Shown here piece after piece: positions 1 to 8,500 of a stretch of 10,014 bases of DNA (positions within the stretch are counted from its first letter, which is position 1; each line of letters begins with the position of its first letter). Origin of the DNA: Betaproteobacteria bacterium (GTDB taxonomy: Bacteria > Pseudomonadota > Gammaproteobacteria > Burkholderiales > SG8-41); NCBI GenBank assembly GCA_028292065.1, contig JAQGNC010000087.1:1-10014 (forward strand), written 5' to 3'. Under the pieces are notes generated by a model. The model ran no database searches. It was not told the origin of the DNA and saw only the letters and a program-made list of their open reading frames with translations. Both the position numbers and the translations under genes were made by a program.

Positions 1-618
1 GACCATCAGCGGCGAGAGGAGGCTCGTGATCGTCGCGTCGAAACCGATCGAGGAATGAACCGGCGCGCCGTAGCCATCGGCGACGTCGTACGCCGTGGTG
101 CACCAGCTCAGGTAATTGACGAGCCCGCGATGCTCGATCGCGACCCCTTTGGGCTGGCCGGTCGAGCCCGAGGTGTAGATCACGTAAGCGAGATTGCCGG
201 GGCCGGTGCCCGCCGGCGCATTGTCCGCGCCCTCCCCTTTGAGCGCGTGCGCATCGTCGTCGAGGCACCACGCCGGCACCGCGCTGCCCGCAAGCCGGTC
301 GCGCAGCCGCGACTGGGTCAGGACCACGCGGGCACGCGAGTCCTCGAGCATGAACCGGAGGCGCTCGGGCGGATAAGCCGGGTCGAGCGGCACGTACGCC
401 GCGCCCGCTTTCCACACCCCGAGCAGCGCCACGACGAGTTCGACCGAGCGCTCCATGCAGACGCCGACGAGATTCTCCGGTCCGACGCCGTCCGCGCGCA
501 AGGCGCACGCGAGCTGGTTGGCGCGCCTGTTCAGCTGCGCGTAAGTCAGCGTGACGCCGGCGCTTTCCACCGCCACCGCGTCGGGGGTGCGCGCGGCCTG
601 CGCTTCGAAGAGCTCGTG
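1..618 (-). other. NRPS adenylation domain, N-terminal part only
   Basis: Visible motifs are LTYAQLNRRANQLA (A1), KAGAAYVPLDPAYPPER (A2), YTSGSTGQPKG (A3, the nucleotide-binding loop) and FDATITS (A4, 42-22). In the GrsA-based specificity code, the A4 residues give positions 235, 236 and 239 as Asp, Ala and Thr. Asp at 235 indicates an alpha-amino acid substrate. The remaining code positions lie beyond the window edge, so I assign no amino acid. Confidence 0.9.
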
Positions 619-2163
619 CGCGCATCGGTCGCGGGGATAGTCCGCCGCGGTGCGGTTCCACTCGACGACGATGCGCTGCCGCTCGTCGGCGCCGAGCAGC
701 GGCAGCTTCGAGATGCGCGTCTGCGGCTGCGCGACCATCGCGTCCAGCAGGGTCGCGTAATGGCGCATCAGGCGCTCGATCGTGTCGCCGTCGAAAAGAT
801 CGGTGCTGTACACGAAATAACCGCCGAGGCCTGCGTCTTTCTCGAAGAGGTGAACCTCCATGTCGAAGCGGACGGTCTCGATTTCCGAGAGATAAGGACG
901 CAGGGTGAGGTTCGGCAGGTCGACCGCCGCGTTATGCACGTTCTGCAGCGCGAAAGTCGCCTGGATGAGCGGGTTGCGGCTCATGTCCCGCTCCAGCCCG
1001 AGTTGCTCGATCAGCCTCTCGAAAGGGACGTCCTGGTTGTCGTACGCCTGCAGCGTCACGCTGCGTACCCGCGCGAGGAGCTCCATGACCGTCGGCTCGC
1101 CGGTGAGATCGAGGCGCAGCGCCAGGGTGTTGACGAAAAAACCGATCAGCGGCTCGATGTCGCGGTGGTTGCGGTTCGCCGTCGGCGTCCCGATCACCAT
1201 GTCCTGCTGGCCGCTGTAGCGATACAGGAGCACGCTGAACGCCGCGAGCAAAGTCATGAAGAGCGTGGCGCCCGAGCGCTCGCTCAGCGCGCGCAAACCC
1301 CGGGTCACGTCCGCACCGATGGAGATTTCTTTCGCGGCGGCCCTGAACGATTGCGTCGACGGCCGCGGGCGGTCGACCGGAAGCTGCAACAGCGCGGGCG
1401 CGCCCCGCAGCTGCCCGTTCCAGTATTCGAGCTGGGCTTTTTCGAGGCCGTTGCGCAGGCGCTCACGCTGCCAGTGGGAAAAATCGGAGTACTGGATCCG
1501 CAGCTCCGGCAGCGGCGACGGCAGGCCGCTCGAAAAAGCGACATGGAGCTGCGCGAGCTCACGCATGAAGAGGCCGTTCGACCAGCCGTCGGTCACGATG
1601 TGGTGCAGGGTCACGAGCAGGACGTGAAGCTCAGGCTCGAGCCGCACGAGCTTCACCCGGAAGACGCTCGCGGACAGGTCGAACGAGCCCGCGGCCTCGG
1701 CGCTGACGATCTCGCGCACCCGCTTCTCCTGGAGGTCGCGCGGGACCCCGCGCAGGTCCATCACCGGCAGGGGCACTTCCGCGCTGGCGTGCACCACCTG
1801 CACCGGCTGCGAGTCGACGATCGAGAAAGTGGTGCGCAGCGACGCATGGCGCCGCGCGATCTCGTTCACGCATCGTTGCAGGACGCCCACGCTGAACGGC
1901 CCTTCGACGTAGTGCGCGGAAGGCACGTTGTAAAAAGGATTGCCGGGCATCAGCTGGTCGAGGAACCACAGGCGCTGCTGCGCGAAGGACAGCGGGTGCG
2001 GGCCGCTTTCGTCGCGCCGGGGAATGCCTTGCGCTTCGGCGCTCGTGTTCTTCAGCTCGCCTTTCATGCGCCTCTCGAGCAGCCGGCGTTTCTCCGCCGA
2101 AAGACCCGAGCGCCGGGCCTGGATGTCGGTCGCGCCTGCAACAGCCGATTGCTTGTCGTCCAT
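1..2163 (-). CDS. Non-ribosomal peptide synthetase, C-A (partial), 3'-truncated by window edge
   Basis: The frame is open for 721 codons from the ATG at 2163 to the left edge, so the protein is incomplete at its C-terminus. After a short N-terminal linker (LSAEKRRLLERR, residues 22-33) comes a full condensation domain (about 55-480) with all main motifs. An adenylation domain begins near residue 514 and is cut just after its A4 motif. The protein would form an amide between the upstream polyketide chain and an amino acid chosen by the adenylation domain. The carrier protein and any release domain must lie outside the window. The start lies 23 nt after the fkbH-like stop; no convincing ribosome binding site precedes the ATG, and an in-frame TTG at 2181 and a Met at residue 33 are alternatives. 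No docking domain is obvious at the N-terminus. The NRPS assignment is secure; the amino acid is unknown. Confidence 0.95.
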   Translation of the reverse strand, partial: MDDKQSAVAGATDIQARRSGLSAEKRRLLERRMKGELKNTSAEAQGIPRRDESGPHPLSFAQQRLWFLDQLMPGNPFYNVPSAHYVEGPFSVGVLQRCVNEIARRHASLRTTFSIVDSQPVQVVHASAEVPLPVMDLRGVPRDLQEKRVREIVSAEAAGSFDLSASVFRVKLVRLEPELHVLLVTLHHIVTDGWSNGLFMRELAQLHVAFSSGLPSPLPELRIQYSDFSHWQRERLRNGLEKAQLEYWNGQLRGAPALLQLPVDRPRPSTQSFRAAAKEISIGADVTRGLRALSERSGATLFMTLLAAFSVLLYRYSGQQDMVIGTPTANRNHRDIEPLIGFFVNTLALRLDLTGEPTVMELLARVRSVTLQAYDNQDVPFERLIEQLGLERDMSRNPLIQATFALQNVHNAAVDLPNLTLRPYLSEIETVRFDMEVHLFEKDAGLGGYFVYSTDLFDGDTIERLMRHYATLLDAMVAQPQTRISKLPLLGADERQRIVVEWNRTAADYPRDRCAHELFEAQAARTPDAVAVESAGVTLTYAQLNRRANQLACALRADGVGPENLVGVCMERSVELVVALLGVWKAGAAYVPLDPAYPPERLRFMLEDSRARVVLTQSRLRDRLAGSAVPAWCLDDDAHALKGEGADNAPAGTGPGNLAYVIYTSGSTGQPKGVAIEHRGLVNYLSWCTTAYDVADGYGAPVHSSIGFDATITSLLSPLMV
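720..2001 (-). other. NRPS condensation domain
   Basis: Condensation motifs appear in the expected order: LSFAQQRLWFLDQL (residues 58-71), RHASLRTTF (105-113), the catalytic HHIVTDGWS with the active histidine at H188 (187-195), YSDFSHWQ (225-232), IGFFVNTL (340-347) and VRFDMEVH (431-438). The intact HHxxxDG predicts a working amide-forming domain. By general motif style it resembles the LCL type, but an upstream polyketide donor is implied by the operon order. Subtype assignment by eye is weak. Confidence 0.9.
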
Positions 2164-2186
2164 TTGTCTGTAAATCCGCAAAGGTT

Positions 2187-3254
2187 TTACGAAGGGGTCC
2201 TGACCTGCACATATGCCGGGGGCGCCGGTATCGCCTCGAGACCGTTCTCCAGCACCTCGACGCTTCCGTTCTTCTCGCGCTCGACGAAACCAGCGAACTT
2301 GTAAGTGACGTACATCATTCGATTGCGCTCGTTCGGGATCATTTCGGCGAGCAGCCGCACGCCGGCGTCGCGCGCTTTTTTCATGACGTGGTTCAGCAAT
2401 ACCATCCCCACGCCTCTGGACATCACGCGGCACGACATCAGCATGAGCTTGACCGTCCACGCGTGCGCCGCCTTTTCGATCAGCACCAGGCCGATCTTTC
2501 CATAGGTGCCGTAGCGGTCCTCGAGCGCCGCGACGAGGAGCTCGTGTGCGCCGGAAGTGCGGAAGAAATCGAGCTCTTCGTAGGAATACACGTAGCCCGT
2601 GGTGTTGAGCTGGTTGGTGCGCGCCGTCAGCTCTTCGAGACGATGCAGGTCGGCCTCACCCGCGGGCGCGATGGTGAAGATCATGTCGAGCGAGGCGAGG
2701 AAAGCCTCCTTCGGACCCTCGTAGGATTCTTCGGCGTGGTTGCGCCGGCTGTCGCACAGATACATGGCGCGGCGCATGCGCGACTCGTCGGTGATGAACC
2801 GCGGCATCAGCTCGGGTCTCGCGAGGAACGACCCGAGCTCGGCGGTATCGACACACAGCACTTCGCGCAGCTCGAAAGCGACTTCGTCGCGCTCGAAAGC
2901 CTGGTCGTCGACGAAAGCGATCGCGTCGGTGCCGATGTTGATCCGCTCGGCGATTCTTTTGATCGAGTCGCTCTTCGGACCCCAGTTGATCTGCGGATAG
3001 AGGAAGTAGTCGGCGAGCCCGAGCTCACGCAGCCTCTGCATCGCGTCCTGCGCGTTGTTCTTGCTTGCGATCGACTGCAGGATGCCGCGGTCGTCGAGCG
3101 TCCTGACGATCTTCGCGACCTCCGGGTCGATCGCGATGCTGTCGCGCTCGGTCAGGATGCCGCGCCACAGGGTGTTGTCCAGGTCCCAGACCACGCACTT
3201 GATCGCTCCGCGCTGCCTGGCCGCCGGGGCGGTCCTGCTTTCCTCGAGCCACAT
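2187..3254 (-). CDS. fkbH: FkbH-like HAD-family glyceryl transferase/phosphatase
   Basis: A 355-residue FkbH-type protein. The N-terminal half is a HAD phosphatase fold: VVWDLDNTLWRG with nucleophile D24 and acid D26, SIASKN (61-66), the lysine in WGPKSDSI (K94), and FVDDQAFERDEV with D116/D117. The C-terminal half is GNAT-like, with RTNQLNTTG (212-220) and SCRVMSRGVG (274-283). Characterised relatives take D-1,3-bisphosphoglycerate, remove phosphate and deliver the glyceryl group, through an enzyme thioester, to the phosphopantetheine of a discrete ACP. This is the first committed step towards hydroxy- or methoxymalonyl-ACP. The ATG at 3254 is supported by AGGAGAGG 9 nt upstream. All HAD residues appear intact, so the enzyme should be active. 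The gene follows the FkbI-type gene by 21 nt and precedes the NRPS by 23 nt. Confidence 0.95.
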   Translation of the reverse strand: MWLEESRTAPAARQRGAIKCVVWDLDNTLWRGILTERDSIAIDPEVAKIVRTLDDRGILQSIASKNNAQDAMQRLRELGLADYFLYPQINWGPKSDSIKRIAERINIGTDAIAFVDDQAFERDEVAFELREVLCVDTAELGSFLARPELMPRFITDESRMRRAMYLCDSRRNHAEESYEGPKEAFLASLDMIFTIAPAGEADLHRLEELTARTNQLNTTGYVYSYEELDFFRTSGAHELLVAALEDRYGTYGKIGLVLIEKAAHAWTVKLMLMSCRVMSRGVGMVLLNHVMKKARDAGVRLLAEMIPNERNRMMYVTYKFAGFVEREKNGSVEVLENGLEAIPAPPAYVQVRTPS

Positions 3255-3263
3255 GGGTCTATG

Positions 3264-3271
3264 CCTCTCCT
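3264..3271 (-). promoter_or_regulatory. Ribosome binding site of the fkbH-like gene
   Basis: AGGAGAGG on the minus strand, 9 nt before the ATG at 3254. It is the strongest Shine-Dalgarno match in the operon and lies in the gap after the fkbI-like stop. Confidence 0.7.
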
Positions 3272-3275
3272 GTGT

Positions 3276-4409
3276 TTACCAGCGCTGATAGGCGTGCTGC
3301 GCGATCATCATCTGCTGCATCTGCGCGCTGCCTTCGATGATGTTCATGATCTTGGCGTCGCGCAGGTAGCGCTGGACCGGGTAGCTGCTGCTGCAGCCGT
3401 TCGCGCCGTGGATCTGCACTGCGTCGCTCGCCAGTTTTTCGACGATCGTGCCGGAAAAGTATTTCGCGACTGCCGCGCCGATGATCATGTCGGGGCCGCC
3501 TTCGGCCCTCGCGCGCGCCGCGTCCTGGCACAGCAGGCGCGCCGCGCGGGTATTGACGATCATGTCGGCGATCATTCGCTGCACCAGCTGGTGGTCCTTG
3601 AGCGCACGTCCGAATTGGGTTCGCTGCTCGCTGTAATCCAGCGACGCGTCGAGGCACGCCTGCGCGAGGCCGACACTGCCCCACGCGATGCAGTACCTGC
3701 CGTGATCGAGCACCGAGCCGACGATCTGCGAGAAGCCGAAATCGAGGCTGCCGACCATGCTGTCGCCCGCGACGACGCACTCGTTCATGCGCACTTCGGC
3801 GAGCATCGCCGCCCGGAATCCGAGCATGTTCGCGATCGGCTCGACGACCAGCCCCGGGGTATCGCGCTCGACCAGGAAAGCCGCGAGCTTGCCTTCGCAG
3901 TTGCCGACCACGAAAAAAAGACCCGCGACCTGTCCGAACGAAATCCATTTCTTGGTCCCGGTGATCACGAAACCGCCGTCCTTGCGCTCGACGCGAGTCG
4001 CTACACTTTTGACGTCGCTCCCCACGTCGGGCTCGGTCAACGCGAAAGCCGCCAGCGTCTCGCCTCGCGCGAGCGGCGGCAGCCAGCGCGTGCGCTGCGC
4101 GGCGCTGCCCCATCTCGCGATCGCCAGCGAGACCATCGTGTGCACCGTGATGAGGCTCAGCAACGACGCGCTCGCACGCCCCATGTCCTCGCACAGCAGG
4201 CCCACCGCGAGCGGGTCGAGACCGGTGCCGCCGTACTCGGCGGGAACCAGGGCGCCGAGCACCCCTTCCCGCGCCAGCGCGTCGAACACGCCGCGCGGGA
4301 CCTCCTGCTCGAGGTCGAACGCTTCGGCGTGCGCGCCGATCACCCGGTCGATGAATTCGCGGGAGCGCCGGCGCTGCGCCGCCGGCGGATTGTCCGTAGC
4401 CACGTTCAC
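3276..4409 (-). CDS. fkbI: FkbI-like acyl-CoA dehydrogenase (acts on acyl-ACP)
   Basis: A 377-residue flavoprotein of the acyl-CoA dehydrogenase family, of normal length. Motifs in order are TEPDVGSD (125-132) in the flavin/substrate region, GTKKWIS (151-157), RTQFGRAL (263-270), QIHGANG (332-338) and NIIEGSAQ (356-363). E359 in the last aligns by eye with the catalytic base of short- and medium-chain members. In the FkbI/ZmaE group the enzyme oxidises the semialdehyde carried on the discrete ACP to hydroxymalonyl-ACP; it is not a beta-oxidation enzyme. The start is GTG at 4409, 7 nt after the ACP stop, with weak GAGAA ahead; a second in-frame GTG lies at 4403, two codons downstream, and cannot be excluded. 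The gene ends 21 nt before the FkbH-type gene. Family is certain; the pathway role rests on the cassette. Confidence 0.93.
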   Translation of the reverse strand: MNVATDNPPAAQRRRSREFIDRVIGAHAEAFDLEQEVPRGVFDALAREGVLGALVPAEYGGTGLDPLAVGLLCEDMGRASASLLSLITVHTMVSLAIARWGSAAQRTRWLPPLARGETLAAFALTEPDVGSDVKSVATRVERKDGGFVITGTKKWISFGQVAGLFFVVGNCEGKLAAFLVERDTPGLVVEPIANMLGFRAAMLAEVRMNECVVAGDSMVGSLDFGFSQIVGSVLDHGRYCIAWGSVGLAQACLDASLDYSEQRTQFGRALKDHQLVQRMIADMIVNTRAARLLCQDAARARAEGGPDMIIGAAVAKYFSGTIVEKLASDAVQIHGANGCSSSYPVQRYLRDAKIMNIIEGSAQMQQMMIAQHAYQRW

Positions 4410-4416
4410 CGGGTTC

Positions 4417-4680
4417 TCAGTGCAGACGGCTGGAGCCGTTCACCAGCTTGCCGCTGACGAAACTGGACAGCGCGTCGACGCTGCTGAAATTCGCGATATT
4501 CAGGTCGCTGTCTTCCACCGCCAGCGAAAACTTCTTCTCGACGAACAGGATCAGCTGCATGACGAAAAGCGAATTGATGAATCCCGCTTCGAAGATGTTG
4601 TCGCTGTCCTTGAAATTCCTCGCACGGATGAAGCCTCCGATAAAACTCCGTATCGTTTCCCTGATCTCGCCTGTTTCCAC
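4417..4680 (-). CDS. fkbJ: FkbJ-like discrete acyl carrier protein
   Basis: An 87-residue stand-alone acyl carrier protein. The phosphopantetheine attachment serine is S37 in GFINSL, where most ACPs have DSL. This is followed by the helix FVMQLILFVEKKF and by a C-terminal helix around SSVDALSSFVSG. In this pathway the ACP receives the glyceryl unit from the FkbH-type enzyme and carries it while it is oxidised to hydroxymalonyl-ACP, which the PKS AT then uses directly in place of a CoA ester. The start codon is GTG at 4680, supported by GAGGTGA just upstream. The gene sits 43 nt after the dehydrogenase and 7 nt before the acyl-CoA dehydrogenase gene, within the four-gene cassette. Small size and neighbours make the FkbJ role very likely; sequence alone would only say ACP. 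Confidence 0.92.
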   Translation of the reverse strand: METGEIRETIRSFIGGFIRARNFKDSDNIFEAGFINSLFVMQLILFVEKKFSLAVEDSDLNIANFSSVDALSSFVSGKLVNGSSRLH

Positions 4681-4682
4681 CG

Positions 4683-4690
4683 TTCACCTC
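4683..4690 (-). promoter_or_regulatory. Ribosome binding site deciding the GTG start of the ACP gene
   Basis: GAGGTGAA on the minus strand, with the GAGGTG core 4 nt before the GTG at 4680. It is the best Shine-Dalgarno match in the 43-nt gap and fixes a non-ATG start. Confidence 0.65.
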
Positions 4691-4723
4691 GCTGTTGAGC
4701 GCGTTGCCGCTCGTTGGTCGGAT

Positions 4724-5590
4724 CTATGCCTGTGCCGCGGAGTCGGGATACTCGTAGAACCCCCGCCCGCTCTTCCTGCCGTGCAACCCTGCGTCGACCA
4801 TTTTTCGCAGCAGCGGGCTCGGCCGGTATTTGCTGTCCGCGAAGCGGTCGTGCAGCACCTCGATCGAGTACAGGATGGTGTCCAGCCCGATCAGGTCAGC
4901 GGTTTCGAGCGGCCCCATCTTGTGCTCGAAACACGATTTGAAGATCCGGTCGACGTCCTCGGCGGACGCCACCTGCTCCTGCACGAGGCAGATCGCTTCG
5001 TTGATCGTCAGCATCAGCACGCGGTTCGAGACGAAACCCGGCGCGTCGTTGACCAGGACCGAGTCCTTACCCATGCGCGCGAGCAGCTCGTCGGCGATTT
5101 CGATCGTGCGCGCCGAGGTGTGAAAACCCCTGATCACCTCGACCGTCTTCTTCAGCGGCACCGGATTCATGAAGTGCATCCCGATCACCTGCGGCGCGCG
5201 CCGGGTGGCGGAGGCGATCCTCGTGATCGGAATCGCCGAGGTGTTGGCGGCGAAGACGCAGTGCGCGGGACAGATTTTGTCTAGCTGCACATACAGCGGC
5301 TGTTTCACTTCCCACTTCTCGACGACGTTCTCGACGACGAAGTCCGCGCCGCTCAGGTCCTCGCACGCGCTCGTGAACCTGATGCGGCCGAGCGCATCGG
5401 AGGCGCCTTCCTGGGCCGCCGATTTATTCAGCAGCGCGTGGAAGCGCAGGTTGTTCCTGATCTCGGCCTTCGCGCGCGTCAGCACCGCATCCGACACGTC
5501 GACCAGGACCACGTCGAAACGCGCCTGGGCGAGACTCTGCGCGACCCCCGTCCCCATCACCCCCGCACCCACCACGCCGACTACTTGCAT
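4724..5590 (-). CDS. fkbK: FkbK-like 3-hydroxyacyl dehydrogenase of hydroxy/methoxymalonyl-ACP biosynthesis
   Basis: A 288-residue NAD-dependent dehydrogenase of the 3-hydroxybutyryl-CoA dehydrogenase family, close to the family's usual length. The Rossmann motif GAGVMGTG lies at residues 8-15. The catalytic His-Glu pair is H139 (GMHFMNPV) and E151 (VEVIRG), 12 residues apart as in the human mitochondrial enzyme. NTSAIPI (116-122) and APGFVSNR (183-190) are also family motifs. In the FK506/FK520 and zwittermicin type pathways this enzyme oxidises the C3 hydroxyl of glyceryl-ACP to the semialdehyde. I chose the ATG at 5590 because the Rossmann strand begins immediately after it and GGAG lies 5 nt upstream. 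The frame extends much further upstream, but only as an out-of-frame reading of the PKS. The gene overlaps the PKS stop by 10 nt. A generic beta-oxidation role is unlikely given the neighbours. Confidence 0.93.
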   Translation of the reverse strand: MQVVGVVGAGVMGTGVAQSLAQARFDVVLVDVSDAVLTRAKAEIRNNLRFHALLNKSAAQEGASDALGRIRFTSACEDLSGADFVVENVVEKWEVKQPLYVQLDKICPAHCVFAANTSAIPITRIASATRRAPQVIGMHFMNPVPLKKTVEVIRGFHTSARTIEIADELLARMGKDSVLVNDAPGFVSNRVLMLTINEAICLVQEQVASAEDVDRIFKSCFEHKMGPLETADLIGLDTILYSIEVLHDRFADSKYRPSPLLRKMVDAGLHGRKSGRGFYEYPDSAAQA

Positions 5591-8500
5591 GATCGCTCCG
5601 CTTCTACCGTCTGGCGCCGTATGGCGTACAGGTTGGAAATGTTCGACCCGCGGTAAAGCGAGTCCTGCTCGACCACGACGTGATAGCCGCGGCTCGTCAG
5701 GAGCGAGCGGACTTTCTCGACCCGGCCGTCGATGTCGTGAACCTCGACGACGAGCTGCCTGATGTGCGGCCAGTGTCCGGCTTCTATGCCTTCCATCACT
5801 TCGAGCTCGGCTTTCTGCACGTCGATCTTCATGAGATCGATGCGCTCGATGCCGTGGCGCCTGATCATCTCGGACACGGTCGAGAGCTCGCATTGGTACG
5901 TCGTGTCCCTGAAGCGCTCGGTCAGGATGTCCTCGGCGTGCGCCATCACCTCCTGCATCCCCTGCATCCCCTGCTCGAGCTGGTTGTTCATGATCGCGCG
6001 CAGCACCTCTTTTTCCTCGGCCTTGTCGGCGTGGAACGAAGACATGCCGGTGCTGTGGGGATAGAAAGTGAAGGTCTCGGTGCGGGCGGTGTTCGACAGG
6101 CCGAAGTTGAAAAGCTTGGCGTTCACGCCGTTCGCGGCCGTGTTGCTGCGCAGCGCCTCGAACACCGGCGGCGCGGGCTCGAACGCGTAAATCGTCGGGT
6201 TCCTGCAATGGCGATGGACGAACAGCGAGAACAGGCCGATGTTCGCGCCGACGTCGAAGACCACGCTGCCCTCGTCGAGCTCGATGCCGTTCCGGTAATA
6301 GACCTTGGTCTCGAAGATGTCCTTGTAGAAGTGGTCGGTCTCCACCGGGTTGAACTGCCGCACCACGAGCTTGTTCGGCAGCTCGTACTCGGTGGCCTCG
6401 ACGCCTTCGGCCGCGCCCCCTTCCCCGTCCTGCGACTCACGCGTGTACTGCCTGACCTCGTCGAGCGTCAGCGCTTCGATCTCGGCGAGCAGGATGTCTT
6501 CGACGATTCCCGACAGGTCCCGCACCGACGACGCCTGGAACAGGGTGCGCAAGGGGATCTCGACCTGGAACGATTCGCGCAGCCTCGACACGAGCTGCAC
6601 CGCGAGCAGCGAGCTTCCGCCGAGCGCGAAGAAACCGTCGTCGACCCCGATCTGCTCGATACCGAAGAGGTTCTCCCAGATCTCGACGACCCGCTGCTCG
6701 ACGTCGGTCTGCGGCGCCACGTACGGCGGCCGCAGCCCTCTGCCCGCTCCGCTCCTGCCGGCCGAACCGCGCAGGCGCTCGACGATCGTCGGCAGGGTAT
6801 CGCGCCGCATCTCGCGAACCGCGGCGCCGAGGTCGGTCGCGCTCACCGCCACCTGCGCAGCGCCGACGGCGAATATTTTCGACAAGGCTACGAAAGCGTC
6901 TTCCTCGCCGACCGCGTAACGCCGGCGGCTGGTGTCGATGTATTTCAGCAGCGCCGCCGGGAATGCGTCGGGCGCGGACACGACGCTGTCGTCATCGAGG
7001 TAATCCAGGGCCACCGACAAGGTCGGCTTCTGCCTCACCGCAAACACGTAATCCGAAAAAGCGCGGATGAAGGTATTCGAGGCGCAGTAATCGACCTGGC
7101 CCGCGCCGCCGGCGGAACCGAGGTTCGACGAAAAGAACGCGACGAAGTCGATCGCGCTTCTCTCCAGCGCGCGCATCAGGCTGAAAGCCCGCTCGACCTC
7201 GCGGGCCAGCGCCACTGAGCGTGCTTCGTCCTTGAACAGGATCAGGCGGTAATCGGAAGGCGCCAGTGTGTGGATGACCCCGTCGATGTGCGCGAGCTGT
7301 TTCACCGCGCGGTTGAAAGCGCACGCGATGCCGTCTCCGGCGCCGTCGACGACCACGAGCGTCGCCCCGAGGCTTTCCAGCTTCATGATGCCGGTAAGCG
7401 CATCGCGTGCCGCGGGCTCGAGGTCCGCCGTGGAGACGTTCTTCCATTCAGCCCGCGGCGGCAGCGCGACCTCGACGATCAATGCGAGTGTCGCGCGCGC
7501 GTGCCTCGCGAGGTATTCCGCGACCAGGTGAGATACCCCGCTCGGGCGGTAATCGGTGATCAGGTAGACGCCGCGTTCGCGCAGCGCGGGTATCCCCCGC
7601 TCCGACTCGACTCGCGGCTCCGGTTGCGGCTCATACGAGCGCGTCCAGCGCGTGCGTCCGCGATACGCGACCACGTCGTGCGCCAGGCCGCCGTCGAGCT
7701 CCTGCAGGATGGCGTCGACCGCGGCCTCGGCTTCGATGTCGCGGTCGGGCAGCGCGAGGTCGATGTTGCCGCAGCGGATGTGGGGAAACTCGATCGGAAT
7801 GACCATGCACGGGCCGAGCACCGCCGCTTTCTCCGGGCACGGCGTTTCCTGTCCGGACACCGTATGCACGCCGCTCGAGACGACCGCGAGCTCGATCTGC
7901 CGCTCCGGGTCCTCGGCAAATGCGCGGGCAAGACACAGCAGGCTCGAATAGCCGGAAGCGATCGCCGCCTCGCCGACCGCGTCGGTTCGCGCCTGGTCGC
8001 ACAACGCCCACAGGTGAACCACCCGGCGTGGCAACGCGTTCGATTCCCTGAGCTTTTGCGCGAGCGCGGCGTAATCGCTCAGGCGCGCCGGATCGAGCAC
8101 GCAGGCGCCGTCGTCGATGCATTCGAATTCATCGCCGCGCCGCACGACCACGACCGCCTGGTTGTGATCGCGCAGCCGCCTGAGCAAAGCCTTGCCCACC
8201 GCGGTGTCGTCGAGGAAAACGAGCCACTGCTGTCTGTCGGCGAGACAGTCGAACGCCCGCGGAGGGGACATGCGCACGCCGGCCCACGACGGCACGTAAA
8301 GCAGCTCGCGCGGCTTCGGCGCAAGCGGCGGCGCGGTGACCGCTTTGGCGGTGTCGCTGCCGCTCGGCTGCTCGATCCAGTAGCGCTGCCGCTCGAAAGG
8401 ATAAGCCGGCAGGGAAACGCGCAAGCGCTTCTCGTCGCCGTGATAGCGCTTCCAGTCGATCCGCTTGCCCACGCACCAGAGCGAGCCGAGCGCGCGCGCC

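Noticed and set aside
55..2304. Plus-strand open frame of 749 codons opposite the NRPS
   Set aside because: It is antisense to a clear NRPS with all C and A motifs. The translation is Arg/His/Val/Glu-rich with no family motif, as expected from the complement of GC-biased codons.
2388..4457. Plus-strand open frame of 689 codons opposite fkbH-, fkbI- and fkbJ-like genes
   Set aside because: It spans three well-supported minus-strand genes and their gaps, and its composition is the low-complexity Arg/Asp/His/Val type of GC-rich shadow frames.
4697..4712. Small inverted repeat (GAGCG/CGCTC, 6-nt loop) in the gap between the fkbK- and fkbJ-like genes, possible terminator
   Set aside because: It has only a 5-bp stem and no following U-tract, and the next gene continues the same cassette.
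5952..5978. Short tandem repeat of 9 bp (two exact copies plus a partial one) inside the FkbM domain, encoding GMQGMQ
   Set aside because: It is in frame, too short to be a structural repeat or array, and does not disturb the domain motifs.
5591..6208. Upstream extension of the fkbK-like frame to a start at 6208
   Set aside because: The extra residues are an Arg-rich out-of-frame reading of the FkbM domain, and the Rossmann motif begins right after the ATG at 5590.
5680..7218. Plus-strand open frame of 512 codons opposite the KR/ACP/FkbM part of the PKS
   Set aside because: It is another complement-strand shadow; the minus-strand frame carries intact SAM-binding and carrier protein motifs.
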